From NCBI GenBank assembly GCA_003054695.1, contig QAZA01000003.1, positions 1 to 64,000 on the forward strand: 64,000 nucleotides of DNA, in the 5' to 3' direction. The position numbers were made by a program, and so were the translations under genes. Below the pieces are notes generated by a model, which was not told where the DNA came from, made no database searches, and saw nothing but the letters and a program-made list of their open reading frames with translations. Shown in pieces: positions 18,608-28,400 of the stretch (positions are counted from its first letter, which is position 1; every line of letters starts with the position of its first letter). The DNA is from Verrucomicrobia bacterium LW23. Lineage in GTDB: Bacteria > Verrucomicrobiota > Verrucomicrobiia > Methylacidiphilales > UBA1321.

Positions 18608-19357
18608 ATGTTGCACTTTCTCGCCCGTCGCCTCCTTTCCCCCAGGGCCGCCGCAGCGCTGCTGCTGGCCCTGCTCACGCTGCCCGCCGCCGCGGCGCCC
18701 GATGCCTCCACCATCTCCAAGGTGCCGCCGCCCGATGTGATGGTAAGCCGTATGTGGAAAGTGTTGCGATCCTCCGCCTGCGAGCTCACCGGCAACCTCG
18801 AAACCTCGGCGGGCAAAAGCTATCCGGTGGTTATCACCGCCCGCGGCAGCAGCCAAACCTACGTCTTCCCCAAGAACGACTTGCAGCTCTCCCTCACCAT
18901 CGGCGAAAACGGCTCCACCCTCAAGCGCCGCACCTCCGACGCCGACACGTGGAAGCCCGTCTCCCGCGCCGAGCTGACGACGGCCGTCTTCGGCTCCGAC
19001 ATCACCTTCGGCGATCTCGTGATGGACTTTCTTAACTGGGACGGCACCAAGGTGTTAGGCACGGACGACATCAAGACTGTGCCGTGCTACGCCTACCAGG
19101 TCAACGTGCCGGCCGCCGAGAAGACCAACTTTGACTCCGTGCGCTACTGGGTAGCCAGCGAACACAGCGCCATCATCCGCGCCGACGCCCTCAACGGCAA
19201 GGGCGAGGTTGTGCGGCGCATCGAAGTGAACGGGATCACAAAAATTGGCAAAACGCCCGTTATGAAGGAAATGATGATCTCCACGCTGATGCCGGGGCGC
19301 GACATCTCGTCGTCCCGCTCGTGGATCAAGATCCAGCAATCCCGCCTGCTGGAGTAG
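18608..19357 (+). CDS. LolA-like outer membrane lipoprotein-sorting protein
   Basis: A 249-residue secreted protein with a clear signal peptide (LARRLLSPRAAAALLLALL, cleavage near AAAAPD at about residue 29). The body matches the 'outer membrane lipoprotein-sorting protein' type of LolA-fold beta-barrel half: ELTGNLETSAGKSYPVVITARG, LLxxDL-like FGDLVMDFLNW, CYAYQVNVPA and RYWVASEHSAIIRAD. It would sit in the periplasm and bind lipid or lipoprotein. The start at ATG 18608 gives a proper signal peptide; the long upstream frame does not. It precedes the amidase gene by 41 bases and they may be co-transcribed. Confidence 0.8.
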   Translation: MLHFLARRLLSPRAAAALLLALLTLPAAAAPDASTISKVPPPDVMVSRMWKVLRSSACELTGNLETSAGKSYPVVITARGSSQTYVFPKNDLQLSLTIGENGSTLKRRTSDADTWKPVSRAELTTAVFGSDITFGDLVMDFLNWDGTKVLGTDDIKTVPCYAYQVNVPAAEKTNFDSVRYWVASEHSAIIRADALNGKGEVVRRIEVNGITKIGKTPVMKEMMISTLMPGRDISSSRSWIKIQQSRLLE

Positions 19358-19398
19358 CGCTTACCGAGACCGCGATGGGGCTTCACTGTATCTCCTTC

Positions 19399-20175
19399 AT
19401 GATAAAACATTTCCGTTTGGCCACGCTAACGCTTGCCGCCACGTGGATGCTGGCGGCGCTCCTTGCAATCGCCCCCGCGTATGCAACCAGCCTGGTTGTG
19501 GTGGTAGACGCCGGACACGGCGGCACCGCCCCCGCCGGCACAATGGCGGAGCGCACACTCAGCAGCCCCAACAACGCCACATCGCCCGGCAAAAAGTTCA
19601 AGGAGAAGGATTTGACGCTGGATCTGGCCGGTCGGACCATTAGAGCGCTCAATGCACTGCCAAAGCAAGGCGCCTTTAACGTTAAAGCTGTCCCAACACG
19701 CACAACGGACGTCAACCTCAACATGGCCGAGCGTGCAAAAATCACGCGCGACGCCGGCGCCGTCATCTTCGTCAGCATTCACTTTAACGCCGCCAACGGC
19801 AAAGTCCTTGGCTCCCGCGGCGTCATCCGCGCCAAAACGTACAGCAAGAGCTACGGAACCGACCACGCCTACGCCATGGCCCTGGCCGATTGCACCAACA
19901 AAGTCCTCCGCACCTACCTGCCAGGCGGTACGGCCCGCGTGCAGGACGACTCCGAACTGCACGGGGGCAAAGGCTCTAACCTCTTCCACCAGTTTGGTTT
20001 ATCCAAAAAGACCGAGACCATGCCGGCCTGTTTTCTGGAAGTCGAATTCCTCGACGTCCCCGACTTCGAAGCTTTGCTTGTAAATAAAAAAGACGAACTT
20101 TTTGACAAGCTTGCCGCCGCCCTTGCGCTGGAGCTGCGCGCCCAGGCCATCGCAACCTCCGGCACAAAGCGTTAA
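19399..20175 (+). CDS. N-acetylmuramoyl-L-alanine amidase (Amidase_3)
   Basis: Zinc amidase that cuts the lactyl-amide bond between MurNAc and L-Ala in peptidoglycan. The 258-residue product has an N-terminal signal segment (about 5-30, LATLTLAATWMLAALLAIA ending at AYA) and the catalytic domain with zinc ligands in VVDAGHGG, KEKDLTLDLA and SIHFNA, plus the catalytic Glu in EVEFLD. No AMIN or LysM targeting domain is present. ATG 19399 is chosen because it begins the signal peptide. It follows the LolA-like gene, consistent with an envelope-related pair. Confidence 0.92.
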   Translation: MIKHFRLATLTLAATWMLAALLAIAPAYATSLVVVVDAGHGGTAPAGTMAERTLSSPNNATSPGKKFKEKDLTLDLAGRTIRALNALPKQGAFNVKAVPTRTTDVNLNMAERAKITRDAGAVIFVSIHFNAANGKVLGSRGVIRAKTYSKSYGTDHAYAMALADCTNKVLRTYLPGGTARVQDDSELHGGKGSNLFHQFGLSKKTETMPACFLEVEFLDVPDFEALLVNKKDELFDKLAAALALELRAQAIATSGTKR

Positions 20176-20234
20176 TGCGTAGCCCATTGCAGCGATTGTT
20201 GGACACGCCGACCCGCACGCCGTAAGCTAAATCC

Positions 20235-21830
20235 ATGTTCAAGCCGGCTCCAGGCATCGCCTCCATCTTTACGCACCCGGGCCCGGGCGCTGCGGAGCCC
20301 GCGGGTGTCGATACACACGATCCCTACGCCTTCCTGCCCGGCGGTCGGCGCCCCGTGACAGTAACGGAGCTGACGCGCCGCATACGCCAGGTGCTCGAGG
20401 GTACGCTGGGCGAGGTGTGGGTGGCGGGCGAGATCTCGAACCTCTCCCAGCCCGGCTCGGGCCACGTCTACTTTACGCTCAAGGACCCCGGCGCCACGCT
20501 CAGCGCCGTCATGTTCCGCACCCAGGCGGCCCGCGTGCGCTTTGCCCTGCGCGACGGCACGGCCGTGGCCGTGCGCGGCACCATTACCGTCTACGAGGCG
20601 CGCGGGCAGTACCAGATTACTGTCCAGGAGATGCGACCGCTAGGCATAGGCAGCCTGCAACAGCGCTTTGAAGAACTGAAGCAGAAGCTGGCCAAAGAAG
20701 GCCTCTTCGATCGCGAACGCAAACGCCCGCTTCCCGTTTTTCCCGAGCGGGTCGGCCTCATCACCGCGCTGCAAGGTGCTGTGGTGCACGATTTTGTGCA
20801 AATCCTTCGCCGCCGTGCGCCCGGCATCGTCGTGCAGATTCGCGGCGTGCGCGTGCAGGGGCCCGGCGCGGCGGAGGAGATAGTCGCCGCCATCCGCGCC
20901 TTTCAAAAAGGCCCCGCGAGCGAGCGCGTGCACGTGCTTATTGTAGCGCGGGGAGGCGGCAGCCTTGAGGATTTGTGGGCGTTTAACGAGGAAATCGTCG
21001 CGCGCGCCCTGGCAGGCTGCTCCATCCCCACCATCTCTGCCGTCGGCCACGAAACCGACTTTACCATCGCGGACTTCGTCGCCGACCTGCGAGCCCCCAC
21101 GCCCAGCGCTGCCGCCGAGTTACTGACGCGCGACTGGCAGGAGTGGCGCGACAAACTGCGCACCCTCGACGCACGCCTCCGCCAAACCGCGCAGCGCCGC
21201 CTGGAGATGCTGCGCCTGCGAGTAGGCCGAGCCCGCGACAGCTATGTTTTTCGCGAACCGGTGCGCATCGTACGGCAAATGCAACAGCGCGTTGACGACC
21301 TGGAGCGGGCGATGCAGGACGCTCTGCGCCAACGCTTTGCGACTGCGCGACATACCCTGGAAAAGCTGACGCTTCGCTTCCGCGCCGCCGACCTGCGCCA
21401 CGTGCTGCGGCGCCATCGCGAGCGGCTTGCGAATGCCGGCCTGCGCCTGGCTGCCGCCGGGCCGCGCGCTGCGCTGGAGCGCTATCGCCAACAGCTGCAA
21501 GCACTTGCAACACGCCTGCGCGCGCAGGATCCCCGATCGGGACGAATCACGCGCTCCCGCGAGCGCATCGCGGCACTCGCCGCCCGATTGCGCGCGCTCA
21601 GTCCGGCCGGCACCCTCAGCCGCGGCTACGCGCTTTTTCTGGACTCCAACGGGCATATTGTGCGCGAGCCCGACCTGGCCATGGTGGGCTCCCGTGGCCG
21701 CGTTTTATTTGCGGAAGGCAGTGCCAATGTGGAGGTTGCGTCGGTTGACTCCGTGCCGCCGTTCTCGGAGGCAGCCTTCCTGCGCAAGCAGGCCGCCACG
21801 CCGTCGCAAACCCCCGTCCCTAAGGTCTAA
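20235..21830 (+). CDS. xseA: Exodeoxyribonuclease VII large subunit
   Basis: Large subunit of the single-strand-specific exonuclease VII. The 531-residue protein has a short disordered leader, the OB-fold domain (TVTELTRRIRQVLEG, VWVAGEISNLSQP, HVYFTLKD, about 38-130), the catalytic region with RVGLIT, ARGGGSLEDLWAFNEE and ISAVGHETDFTIAD (about 165-295), and long coiled-coil helices rich in Arg to about 460 before the C-terminal GYALFLD segment. No xseB follows; the small subunit must be elsewhere. It is a little longer than the usual 400-460 residues because of the extended ends. Confidence 0.95.
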   Translation: MFKPAPGIASIFTHPGPGAAEPAGVDTHDPYAFLPGGRRPVTVTELTRRIRQVLEGTLGEVWVAGEISNLSQPGSGHVYFTLKDPGATLSAVMFRTQAARVRFALRDGTAVAVRGTITVYEARGQYQITVQEMRPLGIGSLQQRFEELKQKLAKEGLFDRERKRPLPVFPERVGLITALQGAVVHDFVQILRRRAPGIVVQIRGVRVQGPGAAEEIVAAIRAFQKGPASERVHVLIVARGGGSLEDLWAFNEEIVARALAGCSIPTISAVGHETDFTIADFVADLRAPTPSAAAELLTRDWQEWRDKLRTLDARLRQTAQRRLEMLRLRVGRARDSYVFREPVRIVRQMQQRVDDLERAMQDALRQRFATARHTLEKLTLRFRAADLRHVLRRHRERLANAGLRLAAAGPRAALERYRQQLQALATRLRAQDPRSGRITRSRERIAALAARLRALSPAGTLSRGYALFLDSNGHIVREPDLAMVGSRGRVLFAEGSANVEVASVDSVPPFSEAAFLRKQAATPSQTPVPKV

Positions 21831-21861
21831 CACTCTCTTCATCAAAGCTTTACACTGCTAC

Positions 21862-22683
21862 ATGTCGACAACTCCTTCGGCCTCTTCCAACAGCACCTCG
21901 CGCCTGCGCTGGCAAGCCCGCGTCTATCACTGGTGTTTCTACCACACGGCCAACACACTGGCGCGCTGGTTCGTTTCCGCATTCAACCGCATCCATGTCA
22001 GTGGACGCGAGCATCTTCCAGCGCAAGGTGCGGGAAGGAAGGCGTTTCTGCTTATCTGCAACCATATCAGCCACTTCGATCCGCCCATCCTTGCCGGTCA
22101 AACGCCGGGCAAGATAAGCTGGGTGGTCGCGCTCGACATGTATGCACATCCCGCCGGCCGCTTCTTTTTTGAGGGCATCGATGCCATCCCGGTCGATCGC
22201 CAGAAGTCGGACCGCGCCGCCGCCAAAGAGTCGCTCCGGCGCCTGAAACGCGGCGAACCCGTGGGGCTCTTCCCCGAGGGCGGCATTCGCAGCGGCGCCG
22301 AGTCAATCATCGGTGGCGCGCCCCTGGACGAAGCGGTTGGCAGTTTTGCGCAACTTGCTGATGTGCCGATAGTTCCGTGCGTTATGCTGGGTACTGACAA
22401 ACTCTACGCCAAGGAGGCCTGGAAGTGGCGCCGCACTACGCTTTTCATCCGCTTTGGCGCGCCGCTCTCCATCGCGCAGGCCCAAGGGATGAGCGCCGCC
22501 GATGCCCGCGCCGACCTCACCCGCCGCGCCGAGGAAAGCATGCGCGCCCTGGCCGAGGAGCTTCGCGTGCAGAACAACCTCAGCGACAACGACATGCCGA
22601 TGACCGCGCAGGAGCGTTGGAAGCAGGAAGCAGAGATGCTGGCCGCGCTTAAATCGCTGACAGCAAAAAGCGCGGCAAGTTAG
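21862..22683 (+). CDS. 1-acyl-glycerol-3-phosphate acyltransferase (PlsC family)
   Basis: Membrane-associated acyltransferase of 273 residues acting in phospholipid synthesis. It has the NHxxxxD catalytic motif as NHISHFD, the second motif around GIDAIPVDRQ, and the glycerol-phosphate-binding FPEGG (GLFPEGGIRSG). One hydrophobic N-terminal stretch could anchor it. The start at ATG 21862 lies 31 bases after xseA; the earlier in-frame start at 21427 lies within xseA and is rejected. It converges on cysK with a 31-base gap. Confidence 0.9.
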   Translation: MSTTPSASSNSTSRLRWQARVYHWCFYHTANTLARWFVSAFNRIHVSGREHLPAQGAGRKAFLLICNHISHFDPPILAGQTPGKISWVVALDMYAHPAGRFFFEGIDAIPVDRQKSDRAAAKESLRRLKRGEPVGLFPEGGIRSGAESIIGGAPLDEAVGSFAQLADVPIVPCVMLGTDKLYAKEAWKWRRTTLFIRFGAPLSIAQAQGMSAADARADLTRRAEESMRALAEELRVQNNLSDNDMPMTAQERWKQEAEMLAALKSLTAKSAAS

Positions 22684-22714
22684 TGCAGGGCAGGGGATTA
22701 CGCCGTCTGCGAGC

Positions 22715-23734
22715 TTAAACGTCGAGCACGGAAGCCAGCGGCAGATCCGCCTTCAGTCCGCTGCTCGCAATCCACTCCGGATTATACAGGCGTGACATGT
22801 ACTTGTGGCCGGAATCGCAAAGGATGGTGACCACCGTTTTGCCCGGCCCATGCTTTTTGGCATAACGCGCTGCGCCCACGATGTTTATGCCGCTGCTCAG
22901 GCCCAGGAAAATGCCTTCCTCCCGCCGCAGTTGGTGAATCACGGTAAAGGCGGCCTGATCCTCGATTCGCATCGCCTCATCCACGGAAAAACCTTCGATA
23001 TTTTTCGTAACTCGCCCCTGGCCAATGCCTTCCGCATAGGAATCGCCGTCGTCCGTGTCGAGGTTTCCGTTGGCAAACCACGACCACATGGCCGCGCCAT
23101 AGGGATCGGCGCAGACGCTCCGTATTTCCGAATTCCGCTCCTTAAGATAAGTGCTTGTGCCTGCGAGAGTTCCACCGGTTCCCACCGCCGAGACGAAGGC
23201 GTTCACCGTTCCGTCGGTCTGTGCCCAGATTTCCGGGCCAGTGGTGCGATAGTGGATATTGCGGTTGTCCACGTTGTCAAACTGGTTGGCCCAGAACCAC
23301 CCGTTCTCCCCGGCCAGCCGTTGCGCCACCTTGTTGTAGTTGCCGGGATCCTTAAACGGTTTTTGTTCCACGACAATAACTTCCGCGCCCAGCGCACGCA
23401 GCAGCGCCATCTTTTCCGGCGACTGATTCCCCGGGATAACAATCACCACACGGTAGCCCTTGCTTTGCCCAATAACGGTAAGGCCGATGCCTGTGTTGCC
23501 GGCGGTGCCTTCCACAATGGTATCGCCGGGCTTCAGCTCGCCCCGCGCCTCGGCGGCCAGGATGATCCCCAGCGCGGCGCGATCCTTGACGGAGCCACCG
23601 GGGTTCATAAACTCGGCTTTCGCAAGTATCTCACAGCCAGTAAGTTCCGAAAGTCCGCGAAGGCGAAGGAGCGGCGTGTTGCCAACGTGGCCCTCCACGC
23701 CGCGGTAGACAGGTTGAGTTGCGAGGGGTGCCAT
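22715..23734 (-). CDS. cysK: Cysteine synthase
   Basis: PLP enzyme that makes L-cysteine from O-acetylserine and sulfide. The 339-residue protein has the Schiff-base Lys in NPGGSVKDRAA (near residue 46), the phosphate loop GTAGNTGIG, and SAVGTGGTLAG, followed by ILCDSGHKYMSRLYN at the C-terminus. The longer C-terminal form is typical of the family branch that also resembles the catalytic core of cystathionine beta-synthase, so that activity is a minor alternative. ATG 23734 has a C/T-rich leader; the 23845 start would add residues unlike the family. No cysE is adjacent. Confidence 0.92.
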   Translation of the reverse strand: MAPLATQPVYRGVEGHVGNTPLLRLRGLSELTGCEILAKAEFMNPGGSVKDRAALGIILAAEARGELKPGDTIVEGTAGNTGIGLTVIGQSKGYRVVIVIPGNQSPEKMALLRALGAEVIVVEQKPFKDPGNYNKVAQRLAGENGWFWANQFDNVDNRNIHYRTTGPEIWAQTDGTVNAFVSAVGTGGTLAGTSTYLKERNSEIRSVCADPYGAAMWSWFANGNLDTDDGDSYAEGIGQGRVTKNIEGFSVDEAMRIEDQAAFTVIHQLRREEGIFLGLSSGINIVGAARYAKKHGPGKTVVTILCDSGHKYMSRLYNPEWIASSGLKADLPLASVLDV

Positions 23735-23927
23735 AGGTAGAGGGAAATCATAAGGCCGGTGAGGGGGCTGCGCAAGAGTATTGGCTGCATCCTCCTGAGT
23801 GTGAATGCGGGAAATAGCGATTTTGGATTGACCCGCTATCTGCAAGCAGTTACTTCTTTAAACAAGTATTGGAGTCTCTCGCCCTTCTTTCCTTTTTCTG
23901 AACGCCCCTGCACCTCCCACCTGCCCT

Positions 23928-26900
23928 ATGCTTTATCTCCTCCGACTCCCGTTGCCCTGGCGAACCCTCGCTGTATACGCAACGCTCTCCGCCGCAATAC
24001 TTTCCGGCTATGCGCCCGCCGTCGCACCAATCGCCAGGGCGGATGAACCGTTGCCCCTCGTTCGCCAGGGCAAGCCCGATTTTGGCTGGAAGTTCGACAA
24101 CGGCAGCGAGTTCCCTGGAGCAAAAGGCGAGCTGGAAGTGGACGCCGCCGTGAAGCAGAACGGACTCGAAAGCCTTCGCTTATCCGGGGACTTCTCCGGT
24201 GGCGGTAACTACGTGCAGGCCATCTATGACTTTCCCGCAGGCACGGATATTCAGGATTTGTCTTTCTGGATCAGGAACTTGCGTAAGGATCACATTACCA
24301 TCCGACTGGTGGATTCCGCAGGCCGCTGCCATCAGTTTAATCTGAAGACGACACCCGAGGAAGGGTGGCAACGCATTGTCTTCCCTCTTGAGCGATACTT
24401 TGCAAGCCAGAGCACTTCCGCGGCACTCAAAATTGTTTCGAAATACGAGGCCTGGGGAGGCGATGAAAAGAGCCAGGGCACATGGAATGGCCCGGCAAAA
24501 TCGCTCTCTATCCTCATTGGCAAAGGGCCGGACCAAAATCCTCTTAACACCGTGTGGCTCAATAGCATAAGCGTGGTGCCGCGCGCCCTTGCGAGGGAAG
24601 CGACAAAGCTTGAGACCACCGTTGTGCTGGACGAAGTGGTTGATGGCGAACACCTTTGGGAGTTTCACGACGGCCGCGAATTCCCCGGCGCCAAAGGCAG
24701 CCTCACTGTCGCCCCGGGCACGGAGGGAGAGTCCGGAAATGTCCTGCAGCTTGGTGGCGATTTTACGGGGGGCGGCATCTACGTAGCGGGCATCCGCAAG
24801 TTGGAAGAGTTTGCCCTGCAGGATGTTAAGGAGTTTCGCCTGCGCTACCGTACCACAGACGCCAAAAGCATCGGTGTCCGTATCGGCGACGCCACGGGCC
24901 AGACCCATCAGAAGAAAAAAATCCCCCTGACTGCCGACGGCCAGTGGCACGACCTCGTCCTTCGCCCCCAGGAGATTGCCGGCGGCGAGCACTGGGGCGG
25001 CGCCAACGATGGAAGGTGGCATGGCGCACCCCAGTATATCTCGATCGGCCTGGGAAAGCCGGAGGGGGACCCGAAGACAGCCAGCCTGCAGCTTGCGCAG
25101 GTGCGCGCCACGGGGGTTGTGGCCGCGGGTTCCGGCGATACCGCCTGGCAGGCTCCGTTTGAGGGCGCCCCGGCGCAAGCGATCGCCGGCTGGCAAACGC
25201 AAGGCGCCGTGCAAGTAGATGCCGCAGAGGGCTTTAAGGGCAAGCAATCACTGCGGCTTAGCAAGACAGAACAGACGCTGCGCGATTCCGTAACCGCGGC
25301 CGGCCCGGCCTTTCCAGCCCGACCTGGTGCGTGGGAGGTAACCTTTGCGGGCAAGTCGGACCTCACGTCGATGGACAACTCGTACAACGGCAGCCTGCGC
25401 ATCGAGTTTCTGGACGCGACGGGTAAGTCTTTGGGCGCCAGGGAGTTGGAGACATACTTCCGCAAGATGGGCTGGCGTCCCGTCAAAAAGCAGGTGGAGG
25501 CGCCGGCCGGCACGGCGTCGGCCCGGTTTGTGGCGTCCATCAACAAGGAGACGCCCGGTCGTTTCTGGATCGACGAGCTGGGCATCGCTCCTGTCGTTTT
25601 GGAGCGCAAGGACGATTCCATCCGCCGGCTGATGTTTACCACCGCGCAAATGGGCAACCTGCTTTTTCCCGACGATTCGCGGGAAATTACCTTGGAAGTA
25701 TGGGCATCCAAACCACTTAAGGCGGACATGCGCAAGGTTGTGCTGACCGTGCACGACTACTGGGGCGCCGAGCAGGCCGAGCCGCTGACCGCCACACTTG
25801 CCCGCGATGGCCGCAAGGATGCGCTTTTTCGCTACACGGCAAAGGTGGACCTGAAGGGGATTGCCCTGGAGACCGGGCGCTATTACGAGATCCACGGTGC
25901 CATACAACGTGCTGATGCAGAGCCGTTTACCAACTATACCTCGTTTGCCATCCTTCCAGAGGCGCCCAACAACGCCCACAAGGCCGAGGAGGTACCGTTT
26001 ACCAGCCGTAACTGGGACAACCGCATTGCCGAGTACGTGCGGCTCAGCAAGCGCCTGGGCATTCGAATCTGCGGCATTTGGGGGCGCATGGACGCGGACC
26101 CCGCCAAAGTAAGCGCGCCGCAACTCGATCTTATAGGCGAACTGGGCATGGGCTACCTTACGGGCTCAGCCGCGCACGACGTGGAGCAGCGCTCCAAGGG
26201 CTGGGAGGAGTTGCTGGCCAACGATGGCGCGAAACTGCGCGAGGGCGTCCGCAACTACATGGCCAAATTCGGCGGTAAAGTACGGCCGGCCTACGTCAAT
26301 CTCGGCAACGAGCCGCACCAGAAGGGTGACGAGGTTAAAGCCAACGTGGAGGCGTATCGCATTGTGTATACGGAACTTAAGAAGATTGACCCCACGATGT
26401 ATGTGGTGGGCACTTCGGTGTTTAGCGAGGACTTTTTTAAGCACGGCTACGGGCAGTGGCTGGATGCTTACGATTTTCACGTCTACGAGGACGCGAAGAG
26501 CGTGAGGCGTATTGTCTCGGAAGGCTTTCCGGCGATGTTTCGCAAGTATGGCCACCCCAAGCCGGTGTGGTCGACGGAGCTTGGACTCAATAGTCAGGGC
26601 ATGGCGCGACAATTTGTCGCGGCAGAGGTCTATCGCAAGTTTGTGAACTTCTTTGCAGGCGGTGGTGCGAATGTTTCGTGGTTTGGCATCATTTATCCCG
26701 ATCCGGAAGGCAAGAGCCACGACTCCTTTGGTTCCGCCCACAACACATTTGATTGTCGTTACAACAAATATGCGCCAAAGCTGGATGCTATTGCGGTGTA
26801 TAACGCGGCCAATGCCATTGGAATCAAAAAATATGTGCAGGACAAGGAGTATGGCGCCGACATTCACGCCTTTCTGTTTCAGGATCGCGACGGTCGGTCA

Positions 26901-28394
26901 CTTCAGGTGTGGTACAAGGACAAGGGCCGGGAGGATATCTTTATACCAATGCCTGGAATTGGCGAGGTTCAACTGGTGCGTATTGATGGCACCCGCAGCA
27001 CCCTTTATGCGGGCGATACCGGGATTACCCTGACCATCACCGAGGATCCGATCGTCGTGCTTTACCAGGGGGGCGAAAAGGAGCTTCCCCAGCAGCTGGG
27101 AACACCTGCCGCAAGCCTGGCCGCCGCGCCCCCTTTACTCGTTCGCGGCACAGAATCTGAGCTGGCCGTGGCTCTGCAAGGTGTTGATGCCCAAAAGGTA
27201 AGCCTGAAATCGCCACCAATGTGGAAGGCGGTGAAGGGCGTGGCTCGCACATCCGCGTCGGGCGACGTCCTGCCCTTCCGCCTCTCCGCTCCGGAGCACA
27301 GTGCGGTGCGCGAGGCCGAGATGGTGGTGACGCTCGCCGGGGCGGACGGAAAGCCGCGCGGCGAGCTCTATTACCGGCCGCAAGTTACCGGAACTCTCTC
27401 CGCACAAGTGCTGCCCGTACCCGTGCAGGACGCGACGCAACGTCCTGTCATCAAGATAGTTGTGACGAACAACAGTGATAAGCGACAGAAAGTAAACTGG
27501 GACCTGGTACTCACGGGCGAGCAATCGCTGAGGGAGGGCGTTTTCAGCAAGGTGGAGCCGACAAGCGCCTACTTTACAGAGGCCGCATCGGGCTCGCTTG
27601 AAGTTGAGGGGATGAAGTCCGCCGAGGTGCAACTTCCTGTGGCTGAGGGAGATCTGTACACGGTGTATCGCGCAAGGGCGACGATTCGCGACGCGGGCGG
27701 GCGGACGACCGTGGTGGAGAGGCCGGTCTCGGCATTCTACCCGGTGCGCAAGGCGAAGCAGGCGCTGCAGGTTGACGGGGTGACGGATGAAGCGGACTGG
27801 AAGCATGCCCAGGTGCGTAAGTTGGACAACATCAACCAGTTCTATGCATTCAGGACGAAGGATAAGCCGGCGGCGGCGGATTGGACGGGAGCGGAAGACT
27901 TGTCGGCGGAGATTCGCTATTTGTGGGACGATGCGTACTTTTATGTAAGCGTAAAGGTAAAGGACGACGTTGCCGGAAAAATTCTGCACAAGGACGGCAG
28001 CCTCTGGCAGCAGGACGGGCTTCAGTTCCTGATCGACCCGATGCGCACAAGTGCTTACAAGGTAGGCAAATACGAATACCAGCTTGGCCTTGGTACTGCC
28101 GGTGCGCAAACGTGGTGCACTTTGTCGGCGGATGGCGCTGCGCCTGCCGGGAGCGCGCCGGAGATCAGGCTTGCGATGCAGAAGGATAAGGAGGGGACGG
28201 GCGATGTGACGTACGAGGTGGCCATACCCTGGAGCAGGTTGGCTCCGTTTAAACCGTTTGTAAGCAATAACTTAGGCTTTACCCTTATTATTAACGAGGA
28301 CGACGGAGCAGGACGTAACGCATTTATGACGTGGTTTGGCAACGCGCACTCGAAAGACATCGATACTGTGGGCGATCTCATTCTGACGGAATGA
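23928..28394 (+). CDS. Large secreted clan-A glycoside hydrolase with carbohydrate-binding modules
   Basis: A 1488-residue exported protein, signal peptide about 1-38 (cleavage near ARADEP). Two related beta modules follow in tandem: FGWKFDNGSEFPGAKG at about 52 and LWEFHDGREFPGAKG at about 242, each continuing into LSGDFSGGG- or LGGDFTGGG-type strands. A third CBM-like module covers about 415-560. A TIM barrel (about 690-960) has the clan-A pair: acid/base Glu in NLGNEPHQ (about E795) and nucleophile Glu in WSTELGL (about E884). Beta domains follow, and the C-terminus (about 1270-1488) is CBM9/DOMON-like (LQVDGVTDEADWKHA, FLIDPMRTS, INEDDGAG). It resembles GH39- or GH5-type enzymes but I cannot assign the family. 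It converges with the DUF4380 lipoprotein with six bases between stops. Confidence 0.82.
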   Translation: MLYLLRLPLPWRTLAVYATLSAAILSGYAPAVAPIARADEPLPLVRQGKPDFGWKFDNGSEFPGAKGELEVDAAVKQNGLESLRLSGDFSGGGNYVQAIYDFPAGTDIQDLSFWIRNLRKDHITIRLVDSAGRCHQFNLKTTPEEGWQRIVFPLERYFASQSTSAALKIVSKYEAWGGDEKSQGTWNGPAKSLSILIGKGPDQNPLNTVWLNSISVVPRALAREATKLETTVVLDEVVDGEHLWEFHDGREFPGAKGSLTVAPGTEGESGNVLQLGGDFTGGGIYVAGIRKLEEFALQDVKEFRLRYRTTDAKSIGVRIGDATGQTHQKKKIPLTADGQWHDLVLRPQEIAGGEHWGGANDGRWHGAPQYISIGLGKPEGDPKTASLQLAQVRATGVVAAGSGDTAWQAPFEGAPAQAIAGWQTQGAVQVDAAEGFKGKQSLRLSKTEQTLRDSVTAAGPAFPARPGAWEVTFAGKSDLTSMDNSYNGSLRIEFLDATGKSLGARELETYFRKMGWRPVKKQVEAPAGTASARFVASINKETPGRFWIDELGIAPVVLERKDDSIRRLMFTTAQMGNLLFPDDSREITLEVWASKPLKADMRKVVLTVHDYWGAEQAEPLTATLARDGRKDALFRYTAKVDLKGIALETGRYYEIHGAIQRADAEPFTNYTSFAILPEAPNNAHKAEEVPFTSRNWDNRIAEYVRLSKRLGIRICGIWGRMDADPAKVSAPQLDLIGELGMGYLTGSAAHDVEQRSKGWEELLANDGAKLREGVRNYMAKFGGKVRPAYVNLGNEPHQKGDEVKANVEAYRIVYTELKKIDPTMYVVGTSVFSEDFFKHGYGQWLDAYDFHVYEDAKSVRRIVSEGFPAMFRKYGHPKPVWSTELGLNSQGMARQFVAAEVYRKFVNFFAGGGANVSWFGIIYPDPEGKSHDSFGSAHNTFDCRYNKYAPKLDAIAVYNAANAIGIKKYVQDKEYGADIHAFLFQDRDGRSLQVWYKDKGREDIFIPMPGIGEVQLVRIDGTRSTLYAGDTGITLTITEDPIVVLYQGGEKELPQQLGTPAASLAAAPPLLVRGTESELAVALQGVDAQKVSLKSPPMWKAVKGVARTSASGDVLPFRLSAPEHSAVREAEMVVTLAGADGKPRGELYYRPQVTGTLSAQVLPVPVQDATQRPVIKIVVTNNSDKRQKVNWDLVLTGEQSLREGVFSKVEPTSAYFTEAASGSLEVEGMKSAEVQLPVAEGDLYTVYRARATIRDAGGRTTVVERPVSAFYPVRKAKQALQVDGVTDEADWKHAQVRKLDNINQFYAFRTKDKPAAADWTGAEDLSAEIRYLWDDAYFYVSVKVKDDVAGKILHKDGSLWQQDGLQFLIDPMRTSAYKVGKYEYQLGLGTAGAQTWCTLSADGAAPAGSAPEIRLAMQKDKEGTGDVTYEVAIPWSRLAPFKPFVSNNLGFTLIINEDDGAGRNAFMTWFGNAHSKDIDTVGDLILTE

Positions 28395-28400
28395 GTTACG